DNA from: AC-37 sp034663685
Lineage (GTDB): Bacteria > Actinomycetota > Thermoleophilia > Solirubrobacterales > Thermoleophilaceae
Assembly (NCBI GenBank): GCA_034663685.1
Contig: JAXDJC010000268.1
Location: 1-35,295 of the forward strand
Reading direction: 5' to 3'
DNA: 35,295 nucleotides
How positions within the stretch are numbered: the stretch's first letter is position 1; each line of letters starts with the position of its first letter. The notes under the pieces were generated by a model. That model worked only from the letters and a program-made list of their open reading frames with translations, had not been told where the DNA came from and ran no database searches. Shown piece by piece: positions 1 to 7,202 of the stretch. The position numbers and the translations under genes were made by a program.

Positions 1-127
1 ACTTCGTCGTACTGCTCTGCTGTCAACGACGGGGGCGAGAACCGAATTACCAAGCTCATGAGGGCCTTCCTGCTCGGGGCCGCCCACCCTATCCACGCTC
101 GATCTTGCGTGGAGTACGGGTGCCGGG

Positions 128-1201
128 TTGGTGTCCCCCCAAGCGCGGCGGACCTACCCTTCGCCAGTGGGCCGCGCAGCACGATTCGCCGTTGCCGCCG
201 TCGGCGTGGGGCTCGCGTTCCCGTCGAGCTCGGCCGGGCTGCCTCCCAAGGGCACGCGGCTGACGGTCGCCGCCAGCGGCGACTTCCTGATCCACACGCC
301 GGTGTTCCGGCGCGCGCTGGCCTACGGAGGCGGCCGTCGCTACGACTTCCGCCCGATGTTCAGGAATATCCGGCCGCTGATCGCCCACGCGGACCTCGCG
401 CTCTGCCATGTGGAGACTCCACTCACACCCGGACCGCCGCGGAGCTACCCGAGCTTTCGCACTCCGGTCGCGCTCGCCGCGGCCATCCGCGCCACGGGGT
501 GGGACGCGTGCAGCACGGCGTCGAATCACACGCTCGACGCAGGGCAGCGCGGAGTGGACACCACGCTCGCCGCCCTCAAGCACGCCGGGGTGCGGCGCGC
601 TGGTTCCTACCGGAGGCGGTCGGAGTCGCTCAGGCCCACGATCCTGAAGGCGCGGGGCGTGAAGGTGGCTTTCCTGGCGTACACGGCGCTCACCAACGGC
701 CAGCGGGTACCGCATCCGTGGACACTCAACATGGCCGGCCCGCGCCGGATCCTGCGTGAGGCCCGGCGCGCCCGGCGGGCGGGTGCCGACGCCGTGATCG
801 TGAACCTCCACTGGGGCGACGAGTACCGCAGCTCCCCGAGCCGCGCGCAGCGGTCCCTGGCAGATGCTCTGACCCGCTCGAAGCTCATCACGGCCGTGGT
901 CGGGCAGCACGTACACGTGGTCCAGCCGATCCGCTGGATGCACGGCAAGCCGGTGGTTTTCGGCGAGGGCAACCTGATCTCGGGCCAGAGCGCGGCGTGC
1001 TGCCCGGCCGCCTCCCAGGACGGGCTCATCGCGCTCCTCGACCTGCGCGTGGGGGCCACGGGCGTGCGGGCCAAGCGCGTGCGCTACCTGCCGACCTACG
1101 TCCGCCATCCCGACTACACCGTCGTGCGCGCGAGCGGCCGGTCGCGAGCGCGCACGATCAGGGTCGCCGGGCGCTCGACGCGCGTGGTGCCGCTTGGATA
1201 G
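128..1201 (+). CDS. CapA-family (PGA_cap) secreted or surface protein
   Basis: The protein has about 357 residues and resembles the CapA/PgsA family of metallophosphatase-like proteins, known from poly-gamma-glutamate capsule synthesis but widespread with unknown substrates. The family signature is visible in order: the ASGDFLIH strand near residue 50, VETPLT near 98, SNHTLDAGQRGVD near 132, HWGDEY near 228, GQHVHVVQP near 258 and FGEGNLISGQ near 275. An Ala/Val-rich hydrophobic stretch at about residues 18-37 suggests a signal peptide, so export is likely. The start is uncertain: TTG at 128 or GTG at 131, neither with a well-spaced Shine-Dalgarno (SD) site. No capBC or pgsBC partner lies nearby, so a capsule role cannot be claimed. 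Confidence 0.85.
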   Translation: MVSPQARRTYPSPVGRAARFAVAAVGVGLAFPSSSAGLPPKGTRLTVAASGDFLIHTPVFRRALAYGGGRRYDFRPMFRNIRPLIAHADLALCHVETPLTPGPPRSYPSFRTPVALAAAIRATGWDACSTASNHTLDAGQRGVDTTLAALKHAGVRRAGSYRRRSESLRPTILKARGVKVAFLAYTALTNGQRVPHPWTLNMAGPRRILREARRARRAGADAVIVNLHWGDEYRSSPSRAQRSLADALTRSKLITAVVGQHVHVVQPIRWMHGKPVVFGEGNLISGQSAACCPAASQDGLIALLDLRVGATGVRAKRVRYLPTYVRHPDYTVVRASGRSRARTIRVAGRSTRVVPLG

Positions 1202-1248
1202 GGCCGCCGCTTGCGTCCCGTTCGGGGTGCGGTTAGGGTCCGCGGCCG

Positions 1249-2991
1249 ATGGCCGGGGAGAGTCTCAGGATCGTCAGGGGCGCCGGGGCGGGGACTCAGA
1301 TTCCGCTCCGTGGCGATTTCATCGTCGGCCGGGGTGAGACCGGGATGGGCAACCTCGCGGGCGATCCCAAGATCTCGCGCCGGCACGCCCGGTTTCGGCA
1401 AACCGATCAGGGCCAGGTGATCGTCGAGGACCTGGGTTCCACGAACGGGACGCTCGTGGGCGGCCGGCGGCTGACCGGCCCGCATGTTCTCTCGCCCGGC
1501 GACCAGATCACCGTCGGGAACACCGTGATCCAGCTCGACACCGCGGCGCCCCCGGCGCCCCCGGCGCCCCCGGCGCCTGCGGCGGCACCTCCCGCTCGGC
1601 CGCCACAGGCCGGCGGCGATCCGGTACCGCGGTTCGCCGGGGGGCCTGGCGCAGACGCCTCCTACGGCCGTGGCCGCCGCCGGCGGGGAGGGATCCTCCT
1701 CGGCCTGGTGGTGCTGGCGCTGGTCGCGGCAGCCGTCGTGGTCGTGGTGACCAGGTCGGATGACAAGAGCAGCAAGGGAACCGCCGGCTCCTCCGTCGCG
1801 GCCGACTGCGGCGCGAACATCGGCAAGGACGGGAACGTGGCCTACGTTTCGTACGTGGAGTCGAATGTCGCAGCGGACGGCAAGAACAGCGTGATCCTGA
1901 TTCCGCACGAGGCGGGCACGCTCAAGCCGCTCGCCATGTCGCAGTGCACGACCGGCGGCTCCGGGTCCACCGACCTGACCGACTCGGGCGTGCTCGACGC
2001 GAACGACCAGGTGATCGTCAACGAGAAGCACACGCTGCTGTTCGCCGTGAACCAGGGGTCGGACACGATCGCCGTCTTCGGCATCCAGTCGAACGGCGGC
2101 CTGAAGCCGGTCGCCGGGTCGCCGTTCTCGTCCAACGGGAAGGCGCCGTCGAGCCTCGGCCTGTCCGGGAACATCCTGGTCGTGGCGAACAAGGCGCAGG
2201 ACGGCGTCCGCGACCTCAAGAGCGTGGCGCCGAACTACACGACCTTCACCGTCGGATCCGATGGCAAGCTCACGGCGGTGCCCGGGTCGAGCATCGACGC
2301 CAAGCCCGGATCGTCGCCCACCGACGCATCCGTTCCGGCCAGGGGCGGCGTGGCGTTCGGGACCGAGGAGTCAGGTCCGATCCGCAGCTTCACGGTGAGC
2401 AAGAAAGGCGCTCTCACTCAGGCGCCCGGTTCCCCGTACGACCCGCCGGCCCAGGCGTTCGGCCAGGGCTTCGACCCGGCCAAGGAGTTCGCGCTCGGCG
2501 TGGCCACGCACCCGACCAAGAACCTGGTCTACATGGGGCTGCCCACGATCCCGGCGCTGGCCGTCTACTCGTTCGACCCGAATACGGGCGGGCTGACGTT
2601 CGTCAGCTCGGTCCCGGTGCAGGGCGCCTACCTGCCGTGCTGGATCCAGATCACGAAGGACGGCCACTGGCTCTACACGTCGAACGCCGACACGAACAAC
2701 ATCACGGCGTTCGACATCAGCAACCCGACCAAGCCCAAGCAGATCCAGACGCTCTCCTACCTGACGCCCGGAAACCCCTGGAACATTCAACTGAGCCCGG
2801 ACGACAAGTACCTGTTCGGCATCACGCCCCGGGACACCCCGAAGGTCCCGGAAGGGGAGGGCAACACCGCGCACGTGATGAGCATCGGCTCCGACGGCAA
2901 GCTGACCGAGCTCAACACGGCGTCGCCGACCAAGCTGCCCGTGTCGAAGACCACGCAACCGCAGGGCATCGCGGTAATCGCCCCGGGCTAG
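1249..2991 (+). CDS. FHA domain - transmembrane - beta-propeller fusion protein
   Basis: The 580-residue protein has three parts. Residues 1-95 form a forkhead-associated domain with the phosphothreonine-binding signature: G27-R28, S43-R44-R45-H46 and S64-T65-N66-G67. Residues 98-145 are a Pro/Ala linker ending in a basic RGRRRR patch. Residues 148-168 are one hydrophobic helix. Residues 190-580 are a repeated beta-propeller of the lactonase/YncE type (motifs such as LFAVNQGSDTIAVF and WLYTSNADTNNITAFD). The positive-inside rule puts FHA in the cytoplasm and the propeller outside. This suggests a sensor or scaffold linking Ser/Thr phosphorylation to the envelope, but no kinase gene is in the window. 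The propeller is not a basis for claiming lactonase activity. The next gene downstream is the riboswitch-controlled small protein. Confidence 0.88.
   Translation: MAGESLRIVRGAGAGTQIPLRGDFIVGRGETGMGNLAGDPKISRRHARFRQTDQGQVIVEDLGSTNGTLVGGRRLTGPHVLSPGDQITVGNTVIQLDTAAPPAPPAPPAPAAAPPARPPQAGGDPVPRFAGGPGADASYGRGRRRRGGILLGLVVLALVAAAVVVVVTRSDDKSSKGTAGSSVAADCGANIGKDGNVAYVSYVESNVAADGKNSVILIPHEAGTLKPLAMSQCTTGGSGSTDLTDSGVLDANDQVIVNEKHTLLFAVNQGSDTIAVFGIQSNGGLKPVAGSPFSSNGKAPSSLGLSGNILVVANKAQDGVRDLKSVAPNYTTFTVGSDGKLTAVPGSSIDAKPGSSPTDASVPARGGVAFGTEESGPIRSFTVSKKGALTQAPGSPYDPPAQAFGQGFDPAKEFALGVATHPTKNLVYMGLPTIPALAVYSFDPNTGGLTFVSSVPVQGAYLPCWIQITKDGHWLYTSNADTNNITAFDISNPTKPKQIQTLSYLTPGNPWNIQLSPDDKYLFGITPRDTPKVPEGEGNTAHVMSIGSDGKLTELNTASPTKLPVSKTTQPQGIAVIAPG
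1545..1577 (+). repeat. 9-bp tandem repeat in the FHA protein linker
   Basis: The unit GGCGCCCCC is repeated 3.7 times and encodes the PPAPPAPPAP part of the linker between the FHA domain and the membrane helix. Being in frame and perfect, it may vary in copy number by slippage without breaking the gene. Confidence 0.9.
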
Positions 2992-3061
2992 CCCCGCCCT
3001 TCCGGCGAGGGGTACGTTCGTCCAGTTGGCTCAAGCCCGCACGCGGTGCGTCCGAGTCGCA

Positions 3062-3168
3062 CACCCACGAGCTGATGTTCAGGGCAAACCCGCCGCGAGG
3101 CGGGGACGCAAAGCAAGGGGTCTCGTCTGAAGGGCGAGACAGCCCGGCTGCCGGCTCTCAAACTCGTC
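3062..3168 (+). promoter_or_regulatory. Cyclic-di-GMP-I (GEMM) riboswitch
   Basis: The conserved core of class I c-di-GMP riboswitches is present: AGGGCAAACC at 3081-3090, a 6-bp stem (3089-3094 with 3099-3104) closed by a GCGA tetraloop of the GNRA type, then GGACGCAAAGC at 3104-3114. A second stem follows (3120-3125 with 3135-3140), then the AGCC-GGCTGCCG segment at 3141-3153, which matches the 3' part of the motif. A candidate closing helix P1 pairs 3067-3071 with 3163-3167. The base equivalent to G20 of the Vibrio Vc2 aptamer is G, which favours c-di-GMP over 3',3'-cGAMP. The aptamer ends about 40 nt before the ATG of the small secreted-protein gene, on the same strand. No clear poly-U terminator lies between, so control of translation is more likely. 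Confidence 0.92.
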
Positions 3169-3193
3169 AAGCCGAGCTGTCTCGGGTTGAGAT

Positions 3194-3199
3194 AAGGAG
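3194..3199 (+). promoter_or_regulatory. Ribosome binding site of the riboswitch-controlled gene
   Basis: AAGGAG lies 10 nt before the ATG at 3210 and fixes the start of the small gene. GTCCCC at 3199-3204, touching this site, is exactly complementary to GGGGAC at 3102-3107 in the riboswitch core, so an alternative fold could hide the site. Confidence 0.75.
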
Positions 3200-3209
3200 T
3201 CCCCTGAAA

Positions 3210-3440
3210 ATGACGCACCGTTCAACCACAGCCTCTCGCTCGGCGAAGCGGGTCTTCGTTTCCCTTGTCGCCGCCGCGATGCTGACAGTCGGATCCCCCG
3301 TGGTCGCTACCAGCTCAGCTTCAGGCGCCCACAAGCTCGTGGACGCCAATCACGGGGACTGCAAGAACGACAACAGCGGCAAGCACAACGGGTACAACTG
3401 CCCGACTCCCGACCAGGGCGGCGAGATCATCGTCTTCTAG
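3210..3440 (+). CDS. Small secreted two-cysteine protein under riboswitch control
   Basis: The 76-residue product is not a family I recognise. Residues 1-40 are a clear signal peptide: a basic start (H3, R4, R10, K13, R14), a hydrophobic core from about 15 to 33 and an Ala/Ser-rich region ending near ASGA40. The predicted mature chain is about 36 residues, polar and rich in Asp, Asn and Gly, with only two cysteines (C51 and C64, spacing C-X12-C) that could form one disulfide outside the cell. It ends in the hydrophobic tail EIIVF. The ATG at 3210 has an SD site, a c-di-GMP riboswitch lies just upstream and a strong hairpin just downstream, so it is probably a monocistronic unit. A role in surface attachment or matrix is a guess based only on the ligand. 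Confidence 0.85.
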   Translation: MTHRSTTASRSAKRVFVSLVAAAMLTVGSPVVATSSASGAHKLVDANHGDCKNDNSGKHNGYNCPTPDQGGEIIVF

Positions 3441-3462
3441 GCCGGTACATGAGTGTCGGTGC

Positions 3463-3487
3463 GAGGGCGGGGCGAGTCCCCGCCCTC
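3463..3487 (+). terminator. Strong hairpin after the small secreted-protein gene
   Basis: A perfect 10-bp GC-rich stem pairs GAGGGCGGGG at 3463-3472 with CCCCGCCCTC at 3478-3487 around a CGAGT loop, 22 nt after the stop codon. There is no long T tract after it, which is usual for terminator-like hairpins in GC-rich actinobacteria. Confidence 0.7.
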
Positions 3488-3525
3488 CTGTCGTTCCGTT
3501 CCCCGACCGCTACGTCCTATGTAGC

Positions 3526-4410
3526 GTGGTGCCCGTGCGCCTCGCGACCTGGAACGTCAACTCGGTCAAGCAGCGCGCTCCGCGACTCCTGCCCTGGCTG
3601 GACGAACGGCGTCCGGACGTGGTCTGCCTCCAGGAGACCAAGCTCGCGGACGACGCGTTCACTGACCTGCTCGGTGACGAGCTGGCCGCCCGCGGCTATG
3701 AGGCCGCGCTTCACGGCGAGCCGTCGTGGAACGGGGTGGCGATCCTCTCGCGCGTGGGGCTCGACGACGTGGTGGCGGGGATCCCCGGCGCACCGGGCTT
3801 CCCCGATCCGGAGGCGCGTGCCGTTTCCGCCACCTGCGGCGGGATCCGGGTGGTGTCGGTCTACGTGCCGAACGGGCGCGAGCCGGACTCCGAGCACTAT
3901 CGGTACAAGCTCGCCTGGCTCGCCTCGCTGCGCGAGCTGGTCGCCGCCGGCCCGGATGCGACGGTGGTGTGCGGCGACGTGAACATCGCGCCGGCCGACG
4001 ACGACGTGTTCGATCCGGACGCCTACATCGGCGAGACCCACGTGACGCCGCCCGAGCGGGCGGCGCTGGCGGAGCTGCAGGCGCTCGGCCTGCGCGACGT
4101 GGTGCGCGATCGCTGGCCCGGCGAGCGCGTGTTCACCTACTGGGACTACCGCGCGGGGATGTTCCACCAGGACCTCGGGATGCGGATCGACCTGGTCCTG
4201 GCCGGCGGCCCGGTGGCGGACCGCGTCCGGGCGGCGTGGGTGGACCGGCAGGCGCGCAAGGGCCGCGGGCCGAGTGACCACGCCCCGGTGATCGTGGACC
4301 TCGACGAGGCGCCCGACGGGGACATCGGGCCGGTCGTGCCGCCGCCGTCCGCGCCGGTTACCAAGCGCGGCGCGGCCAAGCTGCCGCAGTCACCCCAGCC
4401 GCCGGGCTAG
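3526..4410 (+). CDS. xthA: Exodeoxyribonuclease III (AP endonuclease family)
   Basis: This is a Mg-dependent EEP-fold nuclease of DNA base-excision repair that cuts at abasic sites and degrades 3' ends. The catalytic motifs are all present in order: TWNVNSVKQR (N10, N12), CLQETK (E37), SVYVPNG with the active-site Tyr, GDVNIAP with Asp and Asn, RIDLVL, and the C-terminal GPSDHAPV Asp-His pair. At 294 residues it is about 30 longer than typical ExoIII because of a Pro-rich tail after the catalytic domain. Several GTG codons (3526, 3529, 3535) could be the start; 3526 is the longest choice. It stands alone after the hairpin at 3463-3487. Confidence 0.95.
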   Translation: MVPVRLATWNVNSVKQRAPRLLPWLDERRPDVVCLQETKLADDAFTDLLGDELAARGYEAALHGEPSWNGVAILSRVGLDDVVAGIPGAPGFPDPEARAVSATCGGIRVVSVYVPNGREPDSEHYRYKLAWLASLRELVAAGPDATVVCGDVNIAPADDDVFDPDAYIGETHVTPPERAALAELQALGLRDVVRDRWPGERVFTYWDYRAGMFHQDLGMRIDLVLAGGPVADRVRAAWVDRQARKGRGPSDHAPVIVDLDEAPDGDIGPVVPPPSAPVTKRGAAKLPQSPQPPG

Positions 4411-4446
4411 CCACCGCGGCGGAGCTTCGCTCCCTTACTCAGGTCG

Positions 4447-4737
4447 TCAGGCCGAGGCCTGGTTGCGAACCTCGAACTCCGTCTGCTGGGGCGGCGCCGT
4501 GAAGCCGCCGTCGATCCCCGCCTGCATCTTGGGCATCAGGGTCCCGTCGCGGAAGCGCTCCCAACTCTCCTTCGAGTCATGGATCGCCACGATCGTCCAC
4601 CCGTCGGCCGAGGGGCCGGCTGCGTGGAACACCTGGCCCTCGGGCAGGCTCCCGTCGCTCGGATGCACGGCCGCGATCGACGCCCGGTACTGCTCCTCGG
4701 TGGCACCAGCGAACTGATGAACGACGCCATAGGCCAT
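4447..4737 (-). CDS. Small ABM-like (dimeric alpha/beta barrel) protein
   Basis: This 96-residue protein has the length and pattern of antibiotic-biosynthesis-monooxygenase-like or ferredoxin-like dimeric barrels: a first strand (MAYGVVHQF), a helix with EEQYRAS, a strand after PEGQVFHAAG, then a strand followed by the SKESWERFRDGTLMP helix. The ATG at 4737 is chosen over longer in-frame openings because a strong GAGGAG SD site lies just upstream on the minus strand (CTCCTC on the plus strand, 4745-4750). It follows the thiamine-diphosphate enzyme gene by 52 bp on the same strand and may be co-transcribed. It resembles, at a distance, the protein encoded at 8368-8646. Its reaction, if any, is unknown. 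Confidence 0.82.
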   Translation of the reverse strand: MAYGVVHQFAGATEEQYRASIAAVHPSDGSLPEGQVFHAAGPSADGWTIVAIHDSKESWERFRDGTLMPKMQAGIDGGFTAPPQQTEFEVRNQASA

Positions 4738-4789
4738 TGCGCTGCTCCTCTGCGTTGGAAGACAGACTGACCCTACAGGCGCGGGCAGC

Positions 4790-6445
4790 TCAGGGATAGA
4801 AGCGCGACTTGGCGGCCTTCGCCACCGGCCGCGGCAGCTTGCCGAGCGCATTGAGCGCGTGGGGCATGGCGCGGAGCTTGAGCCCGCTGTAGACGCTCGG
4901 GACGACGGCCTCGATGAGGTGGGGCCCCGGCTCGGCGAGGGCGAGCTCCAGCGCGGCCGCGAAGGTCTCGCCGGTCTCCGTGCGCACGGCCGGCACGCCG
5001 AGCCCGCTCGCGATCTGCACGAAGTCGAGGTCCGGCCCGGCGAGGTCCAGCTGGGCCTTGGCGCGCGGGCCCGGCCGCTCCGCGCCCACGCGTTCGAGCT
5101 CGATGTTGAGAATCGCGTAGGAGCGGTTGTTGAAGATGACGGCCGTCACGTCGAGCTGCTCGCGCGCCATCGTCCACAGCGACTGGATCGTGTACATCGC
5201 GGAGCCCTCGCCCTCGAGCGCGAGCACCGGGCGGCCGGGGCAGGCGATCGCCGCGCCCACCGCCACCGGAAGCCCCTGCCCGATCGCCCCGCCGGTGAGA
5301 GCCAGCACGTCGTGGCGCGGTGCGCCCGCGGTATGGGTGGCGAGCGTCACGCCCGAGGTCTGCGACTCGTCGGAGACGATCGCACCCTCAGGGAGCAGGG
5401 CGCCGATCGCCTGACAGACCTTGTCCGCGTCCAGCTCTCCGGTGGGACGCTCGGGTCTCGACGCCTCCTGCCGGGCGGGCTCGGCGGTGCCCGCGCCGAG
5501 CGCCTCCACGAGCGCCTCGAGGCTGCCGACCGCGTCCTGGTCGGGCGCCGCGAGCTCGTGTACCTCGCACCCGTCGGGCACGAGGTAGCTCTTCTTGCCC
5601 GGGTAGGCGAAGAACGAGACGGGGGCCTTCGCGTCCACGAGGATCAGGTGCTTGAGCCCGCCGAGCTGGACCGACGCGATCTCGGCCAGGTACGCGATGC
5701 GCTCGATCGGAGGGAGCCCCGCGCCTCGCTCCAGGCGAGTGGGGAAGACCTCGCCGAGCAGCTGCGCGCCCGTGGCGGCCGCCACCCGGCCGGCCGCCAC
5801 CAGCGCCGGCTCGCGCAGCGCCCGTCCGCCGAGCAGGATGGCGGTGTCGCCGCGGCCGCGCAGCGCCCGCACCGCCTCCTCGACCACGTCGTCCGGCGCG
5901 ACCGGCGGGGCCGCGAGCTGGGGGGGAGGCGCCGGTTCGGCGCCTTCGGACCACGACACGTCGGCGGGCAGGATGAGCGTGGCCACCTGACCCGGAGGGC
6001 CCTGGGCCGCGACGATCGCCTCCGCGGCGTCGCGCGCCAGCTCCGTGGTGCTCTGGGACGTGCGCACCCAGCTCGACACGTTGCGCGCCACCGTCTCGAT
6101 GTCCGACTGGAGCTGAGCGTCGTACTTCGTGTGGTGGGTGGCGTGATCGCCCACGATGTTGACGATCGGGACCCTGCCCTTGCGCGCGTTGTGGAGGTTG
6201 GCGAGGCCGTTGCCGAGGCCGGACCCGAGGTGCAGCAGCGTGGCCCCCGGACGGTCCGCCATGCGCGCGTACCCGTCCGCGGCGCCGGTGGCGACCCCCT
6301 CGAACAGCGCCAGGACCGCACGCATCTCGGGCACCGAGTCGAGGGCCGCAACGAAGTGCATCTCCGAGGTGCCCGGGTTGGTGAAGCACGTGGTGACCCC
6401 GGCGTCCACCAGAGTGCGCAGCAGTGCCTTCGCCCCGTTGGCCAC
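4790..6445 (-). CDS. Thiamine-diphosphate-dependent enzyme, acetolactate synthase-like
   Basis: The 551-residue protein has the three-domain layout of the acetolactate synthase / benzoylformate decarboxylase superfamily. The N-terminal PYR domain carries the conserved cofactor-activating Glu at E49 (ALFEGVATGAADGYARM). The middle domain is diverged. The C-terminal PP domain has the metal-diphosphate motif as G412-E413-G414, followed 24 residues later by N439-N440; the usual motif is GDG, so the metal-ligand Asp is replaced by Glu. No small regulatory subunit gene (ilvN) is nearby, so branched-chain amino acid synthesis is unlikely and a 2-oxoacid decarboxylase or lyase of unknown substrate fits better. 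A TetR gene lies 66 bp upstream on the same strand and an ABM-like gene follows, suggesting a three-gene unit. Confidence 0.88.
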   Translation of the reverse strand: MANGAKALLRTLVDAGVTTCFTNPGTSEMHFVAALDSVPEMRAVLALFEGVATGAADGYARMADRPGATLLHLGSGLGNGLANLHNARKGRVPIVNIVGDHATHHTKYDAQLQSDIETVARNVSSWVRTSQSTTELARDAAEAIVAAQGPPGQVATLILPADVSWSEGAEPAPPPQLAAPPVAPDDVVEEAVRALRGRGDTAILLGGRALREPALVAAGRVAAATGAQLLGEVFPTRLERGAGLPPIERIAYLAEIASVQLGGLKHLILVDAKAPVSFFAYPGKKSYLVPDGCEVHELAAPDQDAVGSLEALVEALGAGTAEPARQEASRPERPTGELDADKVCQAIGALLPEGAIVSDESQTSGVTLATHTAGAPRHDVLALTGGAIGQGLPVAVGAAIACPGRPVLALEGEGSAMYTIQSLWTMAREQLDVTAVIFNNRSYAILNIELERVGAERPGPRAKAQLDLAGPDLDFVQIASGLGVPAVRTETGETFAAALELALAEPGPHLIEAVVPSVYSGLKLRAMPHALNALGKLPRPVAKAAKSRFYP

Positions 6446-6511
6446 GATCGCGGGAGTGTCGCACGAGTAGGGGCGCGCGGGCTCGCTCTGCTCAGCGCGT
6501 GGGGGAGAGGG

Positions 6512-7171
6512 CTAGGCGGGCGGCCGCTGCGCGCGCGCCGTCAGCCCGGCGTAGATCAGGGCGAGCGTTTCGCCCAGCAGGTCCGGGGAGATCGACCCCG
6601 GCTCGATCAGCTCGTCGACCGAGAGGCCGCCGATGATGCTCATCACCACGCGGGCGACGTCCTCCGCGGGCATCGCGAGGGCGGGCGTGCCGAGGTGGCG
6701 CGCGCGCTTCTCCAGCGCGCCGGCCATAGCGGTGCGCAGCTGCGTCTGGCGCTTGGCGTAGCGGGCGCGCAGCTCAGGATCGCGGAGCGCCAGGCTCCAG
6801 TACTCGCGCTCGATCAGGACGGCGTCGCGCTCCGTGCTGAGCCGCCGCGCGAACTCCCGGCTCGCCTCCACCGACATGTCACGTTCGGGCGGCGCGGATT
6901 CGAGCAGCGCGACCATCGCGCGCAGGGGTGCGTCGATGCGCTCCTCGAGCAGCGTCTGGAGGAGCTCCTCCTTGCCGGAGAAGTGCCAGTAGAGGGCCCC
7001 CTTCGAGTAGCCCGCCTCGGCGGCGATCTCGTCGACGCCCGCCTCCCGGTAGCCGCGGCGGGCGAAGACCCGCAGCGCCGCCGTCAGGAGCTCGTCGCGA
7101 CCCTCGCCGCCCTGCGAGCGAGCGGCTCGCGTGCGCCGATCGACGCGGCGGCGTTTCACGGTTGCGGCCAT
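6512..7171 (-). CDS. TetR/AcrR-family transcriptional regulator
   Basis: The 219-residue protein has a basic N-terminal arm (KRRRVDRRTR), then the TetR helix-turn-helix with the signature VDEIAAEAGYSKGALYWHF at about residues 45-63, followed by an all-helical ligand-binding domain. The ATG at 7171 is only 29 bp from the start of the divergent GST-like gene, and a 22-bp imperfect palindrome fills most of that gap. On the minus strand TATACT (7183-7178) lies 6 nt before the ATG, so the transcript may be leaderless. Autoregulation plus control of the GST-like gene, and perhaps of the downstream thiamine-diphosphate enzyme, is the natural reading. The inducer cannot be inferred. Confidence 0.93.
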   Translation of the reverse strand: MAATVKRRRVDRRTRAARSQGGEGRDELLTAALRVFARRGYREAGVDEIAAEAGYSKGALYWHFSGKEELLQTLLEERIDAPLRAMVALLESAPPERDMSVEASREFARRLSTERDAVLIEREYWSLALRDPELRARYAKRQTQLRTAMAGALEKRARHLGTPALAMPAEDVARVVMSIIGGLSVDELIEPGSISPDLLGETLALIYAGLTARAQRPPA

Positions 7172-7180
7172 TCGGGTAGT

Positions 7181-7202
7181 ATACCGACTGAACGGTCAGT
7201 AT
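7181..7202. promoter_or_regulatory. Palindromic TetR operator shared by divergent genes
   Basis: The sequence has half-sites ATACCGAC and GTCAGTAT around a 6-bp centre; 16 of 22 positions are symmetric. It lies between the TetR ATG (7171, minus) and the GST-like ATG (7201, plus), and its right end includes the first two bases of the latter start codon. It also covers the candidate -10 element of the TetR promoter. Position and form are typical of operators bound by two TetR dimers or one. Confidence 0.75.

Noticed and set aside
1..127. Left edge checked for a gene end, tRNA or attachment site
   Set aside because: No cloverleaf, repeat or coding frame with family likeness was found.
1800..2991. 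6-phosphogluconolactonase function for the propeller of the FHA protein
   Set aside because: Similarity is to the fold only, the domain is outside the membrane and no catalytic residues can be assigned.
2992..3012. GC-rich partial hairpin just after the FHA-propeller gene
   Set aside because: The stem has a bulge and no T tract; support is too weak for a terminator call.
3172..3185. Short CCGAG/CTCGG hairpin between riboswitch and SD site as an intrinsic terminator
   Set aside because: Only 5 bp and no T tract follows; it may play a part in folding but not as a terminator by itself.
1944..3200. Open frame running in front of the small secreted protein, in frame with it
   Set aside because: The upstream part is a shadow of the propeller gene and crosses the riboswitch; the SD site and signal peptide place the true start at 3210.
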